NCBI GenBank assembly: GCA_021234155.1
Contig: JAJEKV010000016.1
Location: 1,052,001 to 1,116,000 of the forward strand
From: Isoetes taiwanensis
Lineage: Eukaryota > Streptophyta > Lycopodiopsida > Isoetales > Isoetaceae
Direction of reading: 5' to 3'
DNA: 64,000 nt
Shown here: positions 36,330 through 48,271 of the stretch, piece after piece
How positions within the stretch are numbered: position 1 is the first letter of the stretch
Layout: each line of letters begins with the position of its first letter
Program-made: the position numbers and the translations under genes
Notes under the pieces: model-generated
What the model was told of the DNA's origin: nothing
Databases searched by the model: none
Seen by the model: only the letters and a program-made list of their open reading frames with translations

Positions 36330-38290
36330 TGTGGCATGTGCATGCGGCAGACATGCGGCATGTACAAAAAGAAATGAAAGAAGTTAGACTGAAACTCCAA
36401 GATGACCCTCTAAACATTGACCTTCACTGGCAAGAAGGGAACCTTGAAATGAGCATTAAAACCATTGAAGAATTAGAGGCCAAAGGTTCTTCAATCAGAT
36501 GTAAGCTCAAATATTTCTCAAAAATGGACCATGGTAACTCAAAATTCTTTTATAGGGTGGCCAGATCCAGACTTTTAAAAAGTCAGCTTTCTTCTATCAA
36601 GGATGAGAATGGTAATAATCTAGAGGATCAAAAGGACATATCCAATTACTTCTGCTCCAAATATGCAAATATCTTCTCTCATCCTACAGACGCCCCTATG
36701 CAATCTGCTGAAGCCAATTCCTTCACTGATTTGATTAACGATAACAATTTAAACAGTGACAGAATTATGTCTCATGCTCTAGAGGCCATCCCTTCTGTTG
36801 ATGAAATACTTTCAACTCTCAAAAGCTTGGCCAAAGGGAAAAGCCCTGGCCCTGATGGCTTGCCACCTGAATTCTACATCAAATTCTGGGACATAATTAA
36901 AAATGATCTTATGTGTATGATCAAAGGTTTCTGGAACTCGAATCACTTGCACCCTGCTCTTTCTGCTGGCCTCATTTCCTTAATCCCAAAGGTAGACAAT
37001 CCTCAATCTTTCTCTGATTGGAGGCTTATTTCTTTGACAAACTCTACTTACAAGATCTGTGCTAAAATTATAGCAAACAGGGTCAAGTCTCACCTTCAAG
37101 AGGTCATTAGCTCCAACCAAGCTGCTTTCCTTCCCAATAGATATATCCTTGATAATTATATTGCTGCCATGGAAGGGATGCACTAGAACAAATTGACCAA
37201 TCAGAACTGCATCTTGCTGAAGCTGGATTTCTCAAAAGCTTTTGATACGGTTAGATGGGACTTTCTTCAATTCTCTCTCAGGAAGCTAGGATTTACTGAT
37301 AAGATTATTAAGCTTATTATGGGGCTAAATTCCAGATCTCAATCTACTGTTCTTGTTAATGGATCCCCTGGATATTTCTTCCCTCTGGCTCGAGGTGTCA
37401 GACAAGGGTGCCCTCTTGCCCCTTACCTTTTTCTAGCAGTTGCAGAGATGCTAACCAGAGTTATCTCTCACCTTCAAACTAGTGGACAAATTACTGGCCT
37501 AACTCTCCCTGACAACAACACAAATCTTGCAATTCTCCAGTATGCAGATGATTCTTTCAGTTTTCTCAAAAATGATTCAACTATCATTGACACTTTCTTG
37601 CTGACCATTCATAATTTTGGAGCTGCCTCTGGGATCCACTTAAACAGGAACAAATGCATTATCATTGGTGATTTGGATACTGATAGTATTGCAGGAATTA
37701 AATGCATGACTGCTACTGAGACTACGAATCTTCTAGGTATGCCTTTATCACTCAATCCTAGTCTTAAAGGTCTTTGGACTCCCAGTGTTGAAAAGATAAG
37801 AAAGAAGCTTGGCAACTATGGCAACTATCTTTCATTGGCTGGAAGAACCATAATTGCAAACTCAGTCATTGCAGCCTTCCACATCTACTTCTCCTCTGCA
37901 CTTCTTGCTCCTAAATGTATCTATCATCAGTTTGAGAGGATAGTCAGAAATTTCATTTGGGGGAGGCATCACATGGTCAATTGGACTTCAATTACCAGAA
38001 ACAAAATTCAAGGTAGTCTTGGTTGTAAGAATCTAATTTTATAAAGCTATGCTCTAGCAGGCAAATATATCTGGAAATCTTTGTTCATGAATAACAATCC
38101 AGCTTCCATATTCATGGATCTAAGGCTTGTATCTGATAATTCATGGATGATTGGTTTAATTTCAAATAAAGTTCTAAGGTGTAAAAGTCCAATTGCTATA
38201 TTGTTGGCTTTAAGTAACCATGGGTAAAACCTTTGTGGCGCTAAATCTAAAATCATGGATCTAAGGCTTGTATCTGATAATGCTGCAAAA
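36330..38290 (+). mobile_element. L1-type LINE, RT domain nearly open
   Basis: 5'-truncated ORF2. The first frame (to 37186) holds the pre-RT linker (KSPGPDGLPPEFY, SAGLISLIPKVDNP, DWRLISLTNSTYKI, SSNQAAFLPNRYILDNYIAA). One TAG at 37184-37186 interrupts it, and the frame resumes with LLKLDFSKAFDTVRWDFL, ARGVRQGCPLAPYLF and the catalytic box ILQYADDSFSFL, then SGIHLNRNKC and NLLGMPLSLNP to a TAA at 38042. Both aspartates of the YADD box are present. Endonuclease and zinc-knuckle ends are missing. A 27-bp block (ATGGATCTAAGGCTTGTATC...) is repeated at about 38113 and 38255 near the broken 3' end. Confidence 0.9.
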
Positions 38291-40041
38291 TAGAATAATA
38301 GATGATTCCTTAGGTTAATTGGCCAACGGAATTTCGAGGCGAACTAATACTAAAACGAGCTTTACCTCACATGAGCACACATATTAATTCCTTAGTTATA
38401 TCTATACGTTTATTAGATATCTATACATTCGTACATTGACATGGCACAGGTACGACGGAAGCATAGAAAGCATGCCTGGTGCTTCTTGAGGCTATTATAT
38501 AATGGTGGTTAAGCAGGTCCTGGGCTCTTACTTGAAGTAGAAGTGCTGAATGATGGGAATAAGGAGTGGTAAGGTATCCTTATTTTGGATGGATACTGGG
38601 GAAAATTGATATGACGATGGTTATTATGCGATTGAAACACTGGACCTAATAATTACGAGGATGAATTTACCATGCGACATATATGTTGGCATTCAACATA
38701 GAAGGAGACTGGATATAGCACCATATATCTGATGGAGAAGTGGTTTATGATTATCTACCGTAGACCACGTAAAGGAGGTACTATAGTAAGGTGGAGAACT
38801 GGATTATAAATACCCAGCTCATGAAAGGGAGATCACTTTAGAAGTGTAGGTTTCGACAATGGTGGTGAAGGTATAGAATGTCGACCTACTTGAGTTGAGG
38901 TATGATTCGCGGAACGGTAGAGAATAATGTCGTATGAGGATGTTGATCCATAAACTATGGATTATAAAATTACACATATATTGTGTTTGGTAAAGAGATT
39001 GATGTTCCTGAGGCGTGAAATAAAGACGCAAGATTATAGACGATTAAGAAGACCACGTAGCCTCGTGGATATGCTCGTCGGTCAATTGCATGACGATTAT
39101 GCATGATATAAATTAAGGAAATGGACACATCTAATGTCTGCTGGGAGCATCGAGATGCCGTATAACCGACTGGACAATAGTGTGGAACGTACCCCACACA
39201 AGGTCAAGAGAAGACGACAATTGGTAGGACCAGGCGCAACCATCTAAAGGCTGCAAGGTATGTTGGAGCTTTGGTGAAGCTAGACTATGAAGGAAAGTTG
39301 ACCTTCACTTATAATACATTAGGAAGGCAAGTAATGTATCCATACGACAAGTGGGAGACAAGAGATGGTTGAAAGTTGTTGTAAACAACATTTCAAATAT
39401 AGAGAATTTGGAGAAACACTTTGAGTAGACCAAAGTGTGGAGTATGAACAAGGTAGGATGTCCAATGAACATTCTAGCAAAGAGAATGTGCTCTGGACTT
39501 GGTATCATGTGCGTATCCTGAGGAGTAACTCCGCGTTGGTATATGTGTACTAGGACCATTTAATAGTAAAACATAACTAGAAGAAGATAGGATATATAGT
39601 AGAACTTTTAGTTCACATTCCATATGAATACGGAAGTAATGAAGATAAGAGTTCTTATACTAGACGTCAAACATGTCCACTAGGAACTTAGGTTGGCATT
39701 TGCCCCTGTGGAAGTTATGACTAGAGCTTGAGGACGAAGGCAAACTAAGGCTAGTGGTGTCGAAACCACAACATGTGTATGGTACTAGATAACCAAGTTG
39801 AGGAACGATGCCTATGTCAACGAGTTACATATGAGTCTAGACTTAGGGTTGGTGCACACATGTTACTATATCATATAATAACAACGTAGCGGACTCGGAT
39901 GTAGGAAGGATTTAGTAGTATCAAATACTATAGTGGTGATCATATCGAGAATGTCGATTGTGATATTCAGATGTATATCCTATTAAAAGATAGTAGAATA
40001 TTCGTACAAGGCGAGGGAAATATTACGTGACAATGTTTACA

Positions 40042-40970
40042 GAATAGAATAGAATAGAATATGATTTTATCGTCCACGGAGACCAACTGGCCTATGGGAC
40101 CCAAGTACAAAGAGAGAGCAGCAGGCGTATTACTACCAGGATTAAAAAACCCCCCGCCCCGAAGGGTTTTCGGGGGAAAAACCTTAGTAGCAATAAGGAT
40201 CTTCGACATACCTGATTATATACATAATCACAAGTACAACGGTGAAGGTTAATGCCGGACGGGGGCATAAGCGAGTCCGGCGTATCCATTACCTCACGGA
40301 GGTGCGATCCCAACAAGCCTACAGAGGCCGTGCTCATTAGCTCATGCAAGGCGATGGGGCACAACTAACCGAGCATACCGAGGCGGATATGCTCAAATCG
40401 CCGGACAGGCACGGAGGGCGTGACTTTCATCCTCAATGGCCCTGTTGACGGCATTGGCGGACTCTGTCCTCACGCGGCTCCGAATCCATCTCCCCGTCTC
40501 AATGCGGAGGTGGTGTGCACTGTCTTGAATGGAAGCAATCACCTGCGCTTTTCATGGGTAGATGGGTGCACGGGTAGTGGTGTGGGCCCCTCGTGAGCAT
40601 GGGATTAACCCGCTTGCCGATAATTTGCCACCTTGACATGTGACGGGGCCTCTGCATCCCAAAGCTTGGCCATGAAGCAAGCATCCAAATCTTGCTTCAA
40701 AGGCGTAGCGTTCCCGGTGTATGCCTTTGGTCCACATCGTGTGCGCACATTCCATAGCGAGAACCACCGGGCTTGCTTGTCTTTCCAAAGAGGCTTTGAG
40801 TCGCCGGGCCCATCGCCCTTTGCCAAAGCAAGGTTGGGCAGCCGGGCTTCATCCATAGCCACCACCTTCTGGAAGTAAATAATGTGACATTCCAGCGCAG
40901 CCCTCTGTAATGGAAGGAAGCCTGTCTCCTGGAGCAAGATCTGATATGGGACCGTGGATTTCACTCCCAG
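40042..40970 (-). mobile_element. 5'-truncated copy of the GC-rich LINE
   Basis: A 929-bp block matching 24362-25290 closely along its whole length, with small indels, including the (TTCTA)n tail, the GC-rich hairpin and the RT-distal coding remains. It begins abruptly in TGGGAGTGAAATCCACGG on the minus strand, a 5' truncation. It is inserted in the LTR-element interior. No clear target duplication was found. Confidence 0.85.
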
Positions 40971-43020
40971 TAGAAGAAGCATAATGATATGCTTATATAC
41001 GAAGATATTGGGTTAAGGTATGATCCACCAGAGATACGCACTCAAGCTATCCCAATGGTTGGAGTTGACTATCCTAGATACGTCGTACTAAGGGATATGG
41101 AAAGAGTTTAAATCAGTGAAAATAGCTAGAATAAGTCTAGCATATACGGTGATGTTACCTTCAAAAACATCCCGAGGATGAGTTTGGCAATTATACCTTT
41201 AGGAATAACCGAGAAGAGGGCAATACATAGCAATTGCAAGTCCCGATAAAAATCAAGACGAGGTGTATAGATTAGAAGAGGTGAGATTATATAGACCAAT
41301 AGTCCATATAGTGGACGAGTTACCCTCTCGGGGAACAATTCTAGGTACTGAAGTAGAAGCTGGAGGATCCGTTGCGTTGAGGCATAGACCCCTTAGAAGT
41401 GATGACTTTGAAACTCTTAAGAGTGTAAGGAACTGGATAATCTTATGGCGATTACTAACAAAGATCGAAACATTGGGTTTTCCTATTAAGAGACCAGGAG
41501 GTTTTAGTGCCTCCGCTTCATTATGAGGGAGCCAAAGGCGACAAGATTTGAAGTAATCAAAAGTTGAAGTTGACACGATAACTTAAGAAATTAAGCATGG
41601 TTAATATGGAGGACACAGAGGATCTTTAGTGAAAGAAGCCTTTAGAAAAGCTCAGCATGTGAGGTAATAGCCTTCGGAATTATGGCATAATCCCGTGGGG
41701 GAAACCATAGGTTATGTACGGGGTTAAAGTACCATCAGGCACTAAAGGAATGGTTGAAATAAGTAGAGACCCTGTCAAATTATAGGCAGCATATACAAGT
41801 CCAACATAAAGTCGGCCCCTGTCCATTTGGGGAATAGGTGGCGAAGCCACATCATAAAGGTACATAGGCAATGGGTTTGTTTGGAAGAACTACTACGGTT
41901 ATAGTTTAGCTAAGTTAGAGCAGAGCTCTAGCATTGTGGGATGTGGAGATATGTTTATTATGTACATACCATGTACACATACGATAAACATCTTAGGGAG
42001 GTAATCTAGGTGGCGACACAAGGAGAGAAAGACGAGCGTATCCTAAAGTTACTGATGAAGGGTCTGGAGATACGTTCGAAATGTGCAAAGGACCGTCAAT
42101 CCGTTGCATGCTAGGGTATGATGTGGTAGTTGGCACTTGAAATAAATGTCAACGGCCTATAGAATAAAGCTTAAGGTAGTGGGGTTGAGTAGTACAATAG
42201 TACAATTCCAGGATAAGTAGCGAATAGCAGTTACCTGCTAAATGTTCGAATGTGTCTTGCATAGACACCTAAGACTAGCTTTCCCATATGATCCATACCT
42301 GGATCAGGCAGAGGTGACGCCATGGGTTACATGGGGGTGCAAGTTAACATATACAATACTCGAACATTGATACAAGCCCGGGTTATATTAAACGTAGGTA
42401 ATTGTAGAAAGGCTCACAAAATACAAGGCAAGCACCTTGATGACTCCAGGTAACTTACAAAGGCTCACCCGCTCTTAGGCCATGACTAAGGCTTAAATGA
42501 GGATGCCAAGTTATTTGGAATGCCAGAACAGCGTTATAGCATCATGCCAGAGAAATGTAGTGACTAACATTTCCAGGATGTAGGACAATGTTGAATCATA
42601 ACCCCCAATGATAGGTGGGTTGACAACAGAAGGAGCATATAATAGCGGCTTAGAAGCTACAAGACGATTAACGGATATGTAAAGGAGTAATTGGATTGGT
42701 GACTCTACTGAATAAAGGTCACAACAAAAGGGTGAATTGGATACGTTGTGCTAGGCATAAAGGCCGGATGACTGAAAATCGGCCATAGACGTAGAAACCG
42801 TATTGAGGAAGGGGAGGACCTATATAGGAAGGTTATTACCTTCACGATTGTTGGATGAATGGCATAACTTCAAGGGTGATCTTCCCTATTATGCAAAGGT
42901 AGATTTCTGGCTTTAGAGGCAGCAAGAGATGAAAAGCTTATGTAAAGATTTGGTGCATGGCTTAGGGGAGAGGACTTTCATGTCCTAAGACAAGATGGTG
43001 AATTGAATTCACGAAGGACC

Positions 43021-43060
43021 TTTTTTTTTTTTATAAATAGATAGATAAGTAGATAGCATC
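43021..43060. repeat. Poly-T and ATAG microsatellite
   Basis: A T run followed by ATAGATAGATAAGTAGATAG at about 43034-43056. Confidence 0.6.
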
Positions 43061-44097
43061 TATACGTCATGGCACATTAGCAGCGTCCATTGGGATATTG
43101 ACATAATCCCTTGGAATACGTAAGTTCATTTGCAAACTTAAAGACGTCTAGGCATTAAAATAATGGTTGGAGACCATCGGAATATACGGAAGGACAACCC
43201 CAAAAGAGGGTAGACCGCTGTCACTCTGAGAGGCGTGTAGCGCAGATAATTAATTACAGCTGTATATGCGGTGAAGCTTGGCACAAAAGAATACTGAAGT
43301 TTGTACCCGGGATTGATGGGAATAAGGGGTGACATTGTTGTGGGGGTTCTAACACAAGCGTTCACTACGTATTACAGAGTTTGTATCGTGGTCTGGGAAA
43401 ATGGTCCATAAAAAGAACACGACCATTGAGGAGTAGTAGTGAAGGGTGGTAGGATTAAAGCTACCCATGGTCTAGAGGGGTGCTGCATGGCAGTCCCTAG
43501 TTGGTTGGATACATTACTTATATAACGTCGAATAAGGTCTAATATAAAGCATATGAATGTAGTATGGACTGAATCATGGCAAGGCCCGAAGAAATTGTGT
43601 TATCAAGGCATCTACCAAAGGAAAAAATAATTAAAGTTATAGGTCGAGGAACGCCGATAACTGGACATTATCATCGTCGCTTAAAGAATATCCAAGGATA
43701 TAACACATGCTGCTATTCTAAAAAGTTGCCCTGTCGTTGTTAATTAAATTCCGGAATTAGTCCCACCAAGTGAGTTGATGTTATCATAACAAGTTGGCCG
43801 GACTTGCTAGATTACGTCGTTTCATTTGGTCGGTTTATTCCTAGGGGATACTAGCTTTATATATGGTTAACAGTTATCCGGTCGACTATGGCAGAGAGAG
43901 GTCGACTCCCGTGGCTATGGCAAGACTGCTTACTCCGGCGGCTATGGCAATGAGAGCTTGCTCCGGCGGAGTTGTGACGAGAGGGCTTGCTCCGGTGGAG
44001 TTGTTGCCTCCACAACATGGGTTTACCAAAGGCAAGCCTCTAATTTAAATATGAAATAGATGCACTATACATATAGAAAAAGGATTATATTCCTTCA

Positions 44098-44330
44098 AGA
44101 AAGAAGTTGGCTTATCGGTAAAGGTGTTGGCTTGGGTGCAGAAGGTCAGGGGTTCAATCCCATGATGTGCCTTTTGCGTTAAAGAACTGCTAACTGGATA
44201 AAACAGAACATTAAATATGTATAGCAAAGGGATAGAACATATATATCCTACATAAAGAGAGTTGGCAAAATGGAAAGAGTGTTGGGCTGGAAGTGGGAGG
44301 TCACGGGTTCGAAATGGGTGGAAAAGGAAG
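44098..44330 (+). repeat. Pair of tRNA-like sequences (SINE heads)
   Basis: GTTGGCTTATCGGTAAAGG with B-box-like GGGGTTCAATCCC (about 44105-44161), and GTTGGCAAAATGGAAAGAG with CGGGTTCGAAATGGG (about 44261-44322). The two are alignable and about 155 bp apart, suggesting two tRNA-derived SINE heads. The second is followed by a T run at 44335-44349, as a Pol III terminator or SINE tail would be. Neither folds as a convincing tRNA gene by eye. Confidence 0.4.
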
Positions 44331-44781
44331 AACTTTTTTTTTTTTTTTAAAACGCGTATTTTTATACGGCGGACCGTATATGGGGCGCTGTTAGCGTTAT
44401 ACGCTAATAACTTTCGAAAAGAAACACCTCATCTGCTAGCAGCGCCCCTTTTGACTTTTTGCCTTGGGGTTGCCATTTCGACCTCGGGAAACGTGTCCCC
44501 TAGGGTTTTGCGAGGTGCCCGATCCATTGGAACCATTTTCGCCTTCATCTGAGCTACCTATAAAAAGTTATGGCCCATCTAAACTTGGGTCCTCCAGTCA
44601 CAACTTTTTCCCTCCAAAATCGCCCTAAGCTTCCTAAAACTCAACATTTTCTTACATCAACCTAGCACAAGACTAAATCACCGAAAAGTTAGGCAGTCCA
44701 ACTAGCTTAACTCCCGCTTAACTACCGAACTAACGGGTTAGAGATTTGGTCAGTGCTATGATTCCGGTCAACCAGAATCAT

Positions 44782-44795
44782 GGCTCTGATACCAA
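44782..44795 (-). other. Primer-binding site (tRNA-iMet) of the minus-strand LTR element
   Basis: On the minus strand TTGGTATCAGAGCC follows directly after the LTR end CGTCACA. It is complementary to the 3' end of initiator-Met tRNA, which primes minus-strand synthesis in most plant LTR retrotransposons. Confidence 0.8.
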
Positions 44796-46310
44796 TGTGA
44801 CGCTCCTTGAATATATACGGCGCTCCGGACATATACACACAGGGACTTCCCCCTCCCATGGCAATCAGCTCACCATGAGCAGGGCCCTCCATCTAACTCG
44901 GACCATCCATAGAAAGATGCCCGGATGAAGGACACAGAGGTGTCATTCGGCCCACACCTTCAATGGGACTCCTAAGTCGCGGAAGCGTGAATACATGTTA
45001 GCACACAACATAATCATATACCACGAAGGGTGGCACATCCATCCAACTGATGATAACAGAGAAGATGCATCTAATGCTAAGGGAAACACCCCAAACCCCA
45101 GGTTCTACCCCGGCTCAGACTCCTGTGAGGATGGACTGACGGCTCGGTCTCAAGAGATCAGCAGACAGAGGTATAACCTGGCGTTGGCTGGCATAGAACA
45201 GTGGCTTGTGCACACTTTGCAGATGAGTCGAATCATGCTATAACGTCACTATAGCCTTCCAGAGATGCAGACTCAAGGTACCACCCTTCGAGCCTACTCC
45301 AGGTTACATCTCCCTAGTCCGATGAGGCAGGTCGGGGAAGTGTCCCCTTCCAGGATCGCAGCGGTTCCATGGGTGAGCTAGAGAATACGTGCCGCATCAG
45401 CGACCCCCACATCCGTACCCGACCTACTCCCCTAACTTTATCATCAAAGTACAGGATGCCCCATATGGGTCACACCTCTGCACCCAAGGAGTGTCAGACC
45501 CATACCCGGCCCTCTACGTGACCGACTATCAGGCCTAGCCCACTGTAGGAGTCTCAGGAGCCTTTTATGTTCGTGCAAGACCCCACCCCCACTTCACCAC
45601 TGCGTCCCTTCTCTGGTGCTGAGCAATTCCATAGCATCCATGGCCCAGTGGTCTCTTGTGCACAGGCCGCAACTAATGGGAATAATACAGGGCTCTATCT
45701 AGGAGCATACTACAATACATGGGCTCAGAGGTCTCTACCCCCTGTAATCCCCCATCTCCGGAGTGCTAACTAAGCAAAGAACTACTAAACCATCAACCAA
45801 AGCACATACAGAGACTAGAGATGAGAATACTCACCATATCAATCAAGGGTTAGTCTAACAGGTAAACCACAGAGAAAACAGAGAGAGAACACACCCCAGA
45901 GAGGCGCTATGCTATAAATTAACAAGGTAACCTACTGACCAACCGTCAAATCGGTCTTGGGCCGCTCCGTCTTGACTAACTGAAGGGCGCCTGGCGGCTG
46001 CTTCTCCTCCTCCATCTCCAATTGCTCCTAATTCGAATTGGGGCACAAAAGCCCTAATTTGGGTGTCCAAAATGGAAACCCTGCCTTGCGCAATCGATTT
46101 GGGCCATGTGGCATGTCCTTAATTAACTAATTAAGCTAATTAGGTTAATTAAGACAAAAATACCCTTAATTAGGTTTTATTAATTTAGCATAGCTAAATT
46201 AATCCCTTTTAGGTCAACCCCCTAGGTTAACATACCCCATGGTGGCGTATGCCTACTACGTGACGTGTCAGTATATTTATACATACCGTATAAATACGTG
46301 GAACGTCACA
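44796..46310 (-). mobile_element. 5' LTR of a gypsy-like element
   Basis: A 1515-bp LTR whose minus-strand ends are TGTGACGTTCCACG and GGAGCGTCACA, so the terminal TGTGACG/CGTCACA heptamers are exact inverted repeats. A primer-binding site adjoins the lower-coordinate end. The motif CCTAGGGGGTTGAC is shared with the solo LTR at 4972. No second LTR copy was found in the window, so the element is incomplete. Confidence 0.75.
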
Positions 46311-46319
46311 AGGACTCTG

Positions 46320-46990
46320 TTATAACTGATGTGGCACCTAGTTTTCCATCTGTCCCATGGCCTCTGTCTGCACCTAGCCCTCTGTTTGCACTATGACATC
46401 TGTGCAGGTCTGATCGATGGTATGTGTTCCTGCCTCAGAGCATGGTAGGGTGGGTGGCTGTGGACTACCTGCTTCCAAGATGGTGGAATAAAGCAAGCTG
46501 AGAGATTGAATCATGAACTTACATTCTAGCAAAATGGTTAGATCTGTAAGGGACAAGAGCGAGAAGAAGCTCCTAATTGGACAAAGGAATAGTGGGAGCA
46601 CTTTTTGCTGAAGCGCAAAGGTTCAGAGTTTCTCCTATTAAACAAGTGAATAACAAGTAAATTACAAAAGGAGTTGCATATACAAGATGATAACATTAAT
46701 GCTTTTCATGTAATACATATATCTTGCGTAAAAGGCAAGCATCTAATAATAAGAAGATAAAGATGCGAATAGTAAAGACTATCTAGATAGTAATAATTGT
46801 GAGGCCTAGAATGCCTCGAACACCCCCTTGCAATCTTGGTCTCACATCTAAAACAAAATAGACCAAGGGTGCAAACTCCAACACCCCCTCCCCAACAACC
46901 TTGGTCTAGTAGAAGTATTACTACAGGATGAAAAACCCCCGCCCTTTCGGGTTTTCGAGGGAAAACCTTAGCAATAATAAATCAACTAGC
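46320..46990 (-). mobile_element. Copia 3' region: polypurine tracts and part of 3' LTR
   Basis: Below the RNase H stop (47002) the minus strand has GGGGAGGGGG then TGTTGGAGTTTGCACCC, and 55 bp further CAAGGGGG then TGTTCGAGGC. Either could be the polypurine tract and LTR start. The LTR's other end was not found. A 65-bp hairpin module at about 46905-46975 (GTATTACTAC...CCCCCGCCC...GGGTTTTCG) also occurs in the 3' UTR of the GC-rich LINE. Confidence 0.5.
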
Positions 46991-47001
46991 CAGCACAATG
47001 A

Positions 47002-48262
47002 TCACTCTCCAATAATTCCAAGAGAGATAGAAAATTGAAGATGTTTCTTCGACACTAATGATTTCGTAAAGATATCTGCAACCATAGAGTCAGTCGAGCA
47101 ATACTCCAAGGCAATTGTCCTTTTCTTTACCTCCAACTTTACATAATGATAATGGACTTCAATATGCTTAGATTTAGAGTGTAAGACTTCATCTTGAGAC
47201 AAATTGATCGTAACCTGGTTATCACATAATAGTCGTGTCGGCTCCAATTGCACTTGTTGAAAACATTCCAACATTCTTCGCAACCAAACAAGTTCTCGAC
47301 TCGCTAAAGAAGCAGCAACATATTCAGTTTCGGTTGAAGACACAACAACACAACGCTGCTTCTTACTAAACCAAGAAACATGAGACTTATCAAAGAAAAA
47401 ACAAGCCCCACTAGTAGATCTCAAAGTGTCATCATCTCCAGCCCAATCAGCATCAATATAACCATAGAGAGTAAGAGAAATATGGTGGTCTTACTTTCTA
47501 TAGAAAAGTCCATAATTGTTAGTGCCTTTTAAATAACTAAGAACTCGCTTTGCAGCTTGCCAATGTTTGATGCCTGGATTCTGCATGAATCGAACCAATG
47601 TATTAGCTGCAAAGCTTATGTCAAGATAAGTAGCATGAACCAAATACATCAAGGCTCCAACAAGACTAGCATATGGAATTGATTTCATCTGAAGTCGGTA
47701 TCTGAAAGAGAAAAATCTGAAGTAGACAAATAACACTTCCGAGAGCTTATAGGCAAAGGTGTAATTTGGCTCTTGGCCTGTTCCAAACCAAACTTTTTAA
47801 TCATATCATCAATATACTTGGTTTGACGTGACTGCAACCATCCTTTGCTTTTATCTCTAATCACTTCAACTCCCAAGTATGAACGTATCGCCCCAAGATC
47901 AACCATCTCAAAAGCCATCGAAAGATTTCACTTGACTCGATTGAGAAAATTGATATCATTACAGCTAAAGATTCGAATCTGCTGCACTAGAGATATATCC
48001 TGCTAATAATAGAAAATTCTTCATCTTCAAGTACCATCTCGTGAAGCCTGCTTAGAGATTTTCGCAACCGATATACTATAGTCTCCTTCCCTTGAACAAC
48101 ATATCCAACTGGTTGCTTCATGTAAATTTCTTCTTGAAGATCACCATTAAGAAATGCGGTCTTGACATCCATCTGATGTTGTTCCAAGTCATGGGCAGCT
48201 GCAAATGCTAAAAGAGCCCTTACAGTAGTTAGCCGAACTACAAGAGAGAAAGTTTTAGTATA
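47002..48262 (-). pseudogene. Ty1/copia pol fragment (RT and RNase H)
   Basis: Minus-strand order: RT start DYTKTFSLVVRLTTVRALLA and LEQHQMDVKTAFLNGDLQEE (48250-48120), then FEMVDLGAIRSYLGVEV, KYIDDMIKKFGLEQAKS, YASLVGALMYLVHATYLDIS, KRVLSYLKGTNNYGLFY, GYIDADWAGDDDTLRSTSG and the RNase H end (SSTETEYVAAS, SKHIEVHYHYVK, VADIFTKSL). Frames are broken and the RT segment with the YVDD box is deleted between about 47990 and 47918. The 5' end is cut at about 48262-48272, where an L1 begins. Confidence 0.9.
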
Positions 48263-48271
48263 ATCAACTGG

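Larger units (their letters stand above)
38300..44780 (-). mobile_element. Putative non-coding interior of an LTR element (LARD-like)
   Basis: About 5.5 kb (excluding the LINE insert) with no recognisable pol in any frame and a marked excess of A+G over C on the plus strand. It ends on the right at a minus-strand primer-binding site and LTR, so by position it should be the internal region of that element read leftwards. No 3' LTR or polypurine tract was found at the left end near 38.3 kb. It could be a LARD (a large LTR element without coding capacity) or a gypsy element decayed past recognition. Confidence 0.35.

Noticed and set aside
44098-44322. True tRNA genes
   Set aside because: A- and B-box-like motifs are present, but acceptor and anticodon stems could not be formed by eye and the second B box is imperfect; called SINE-like.
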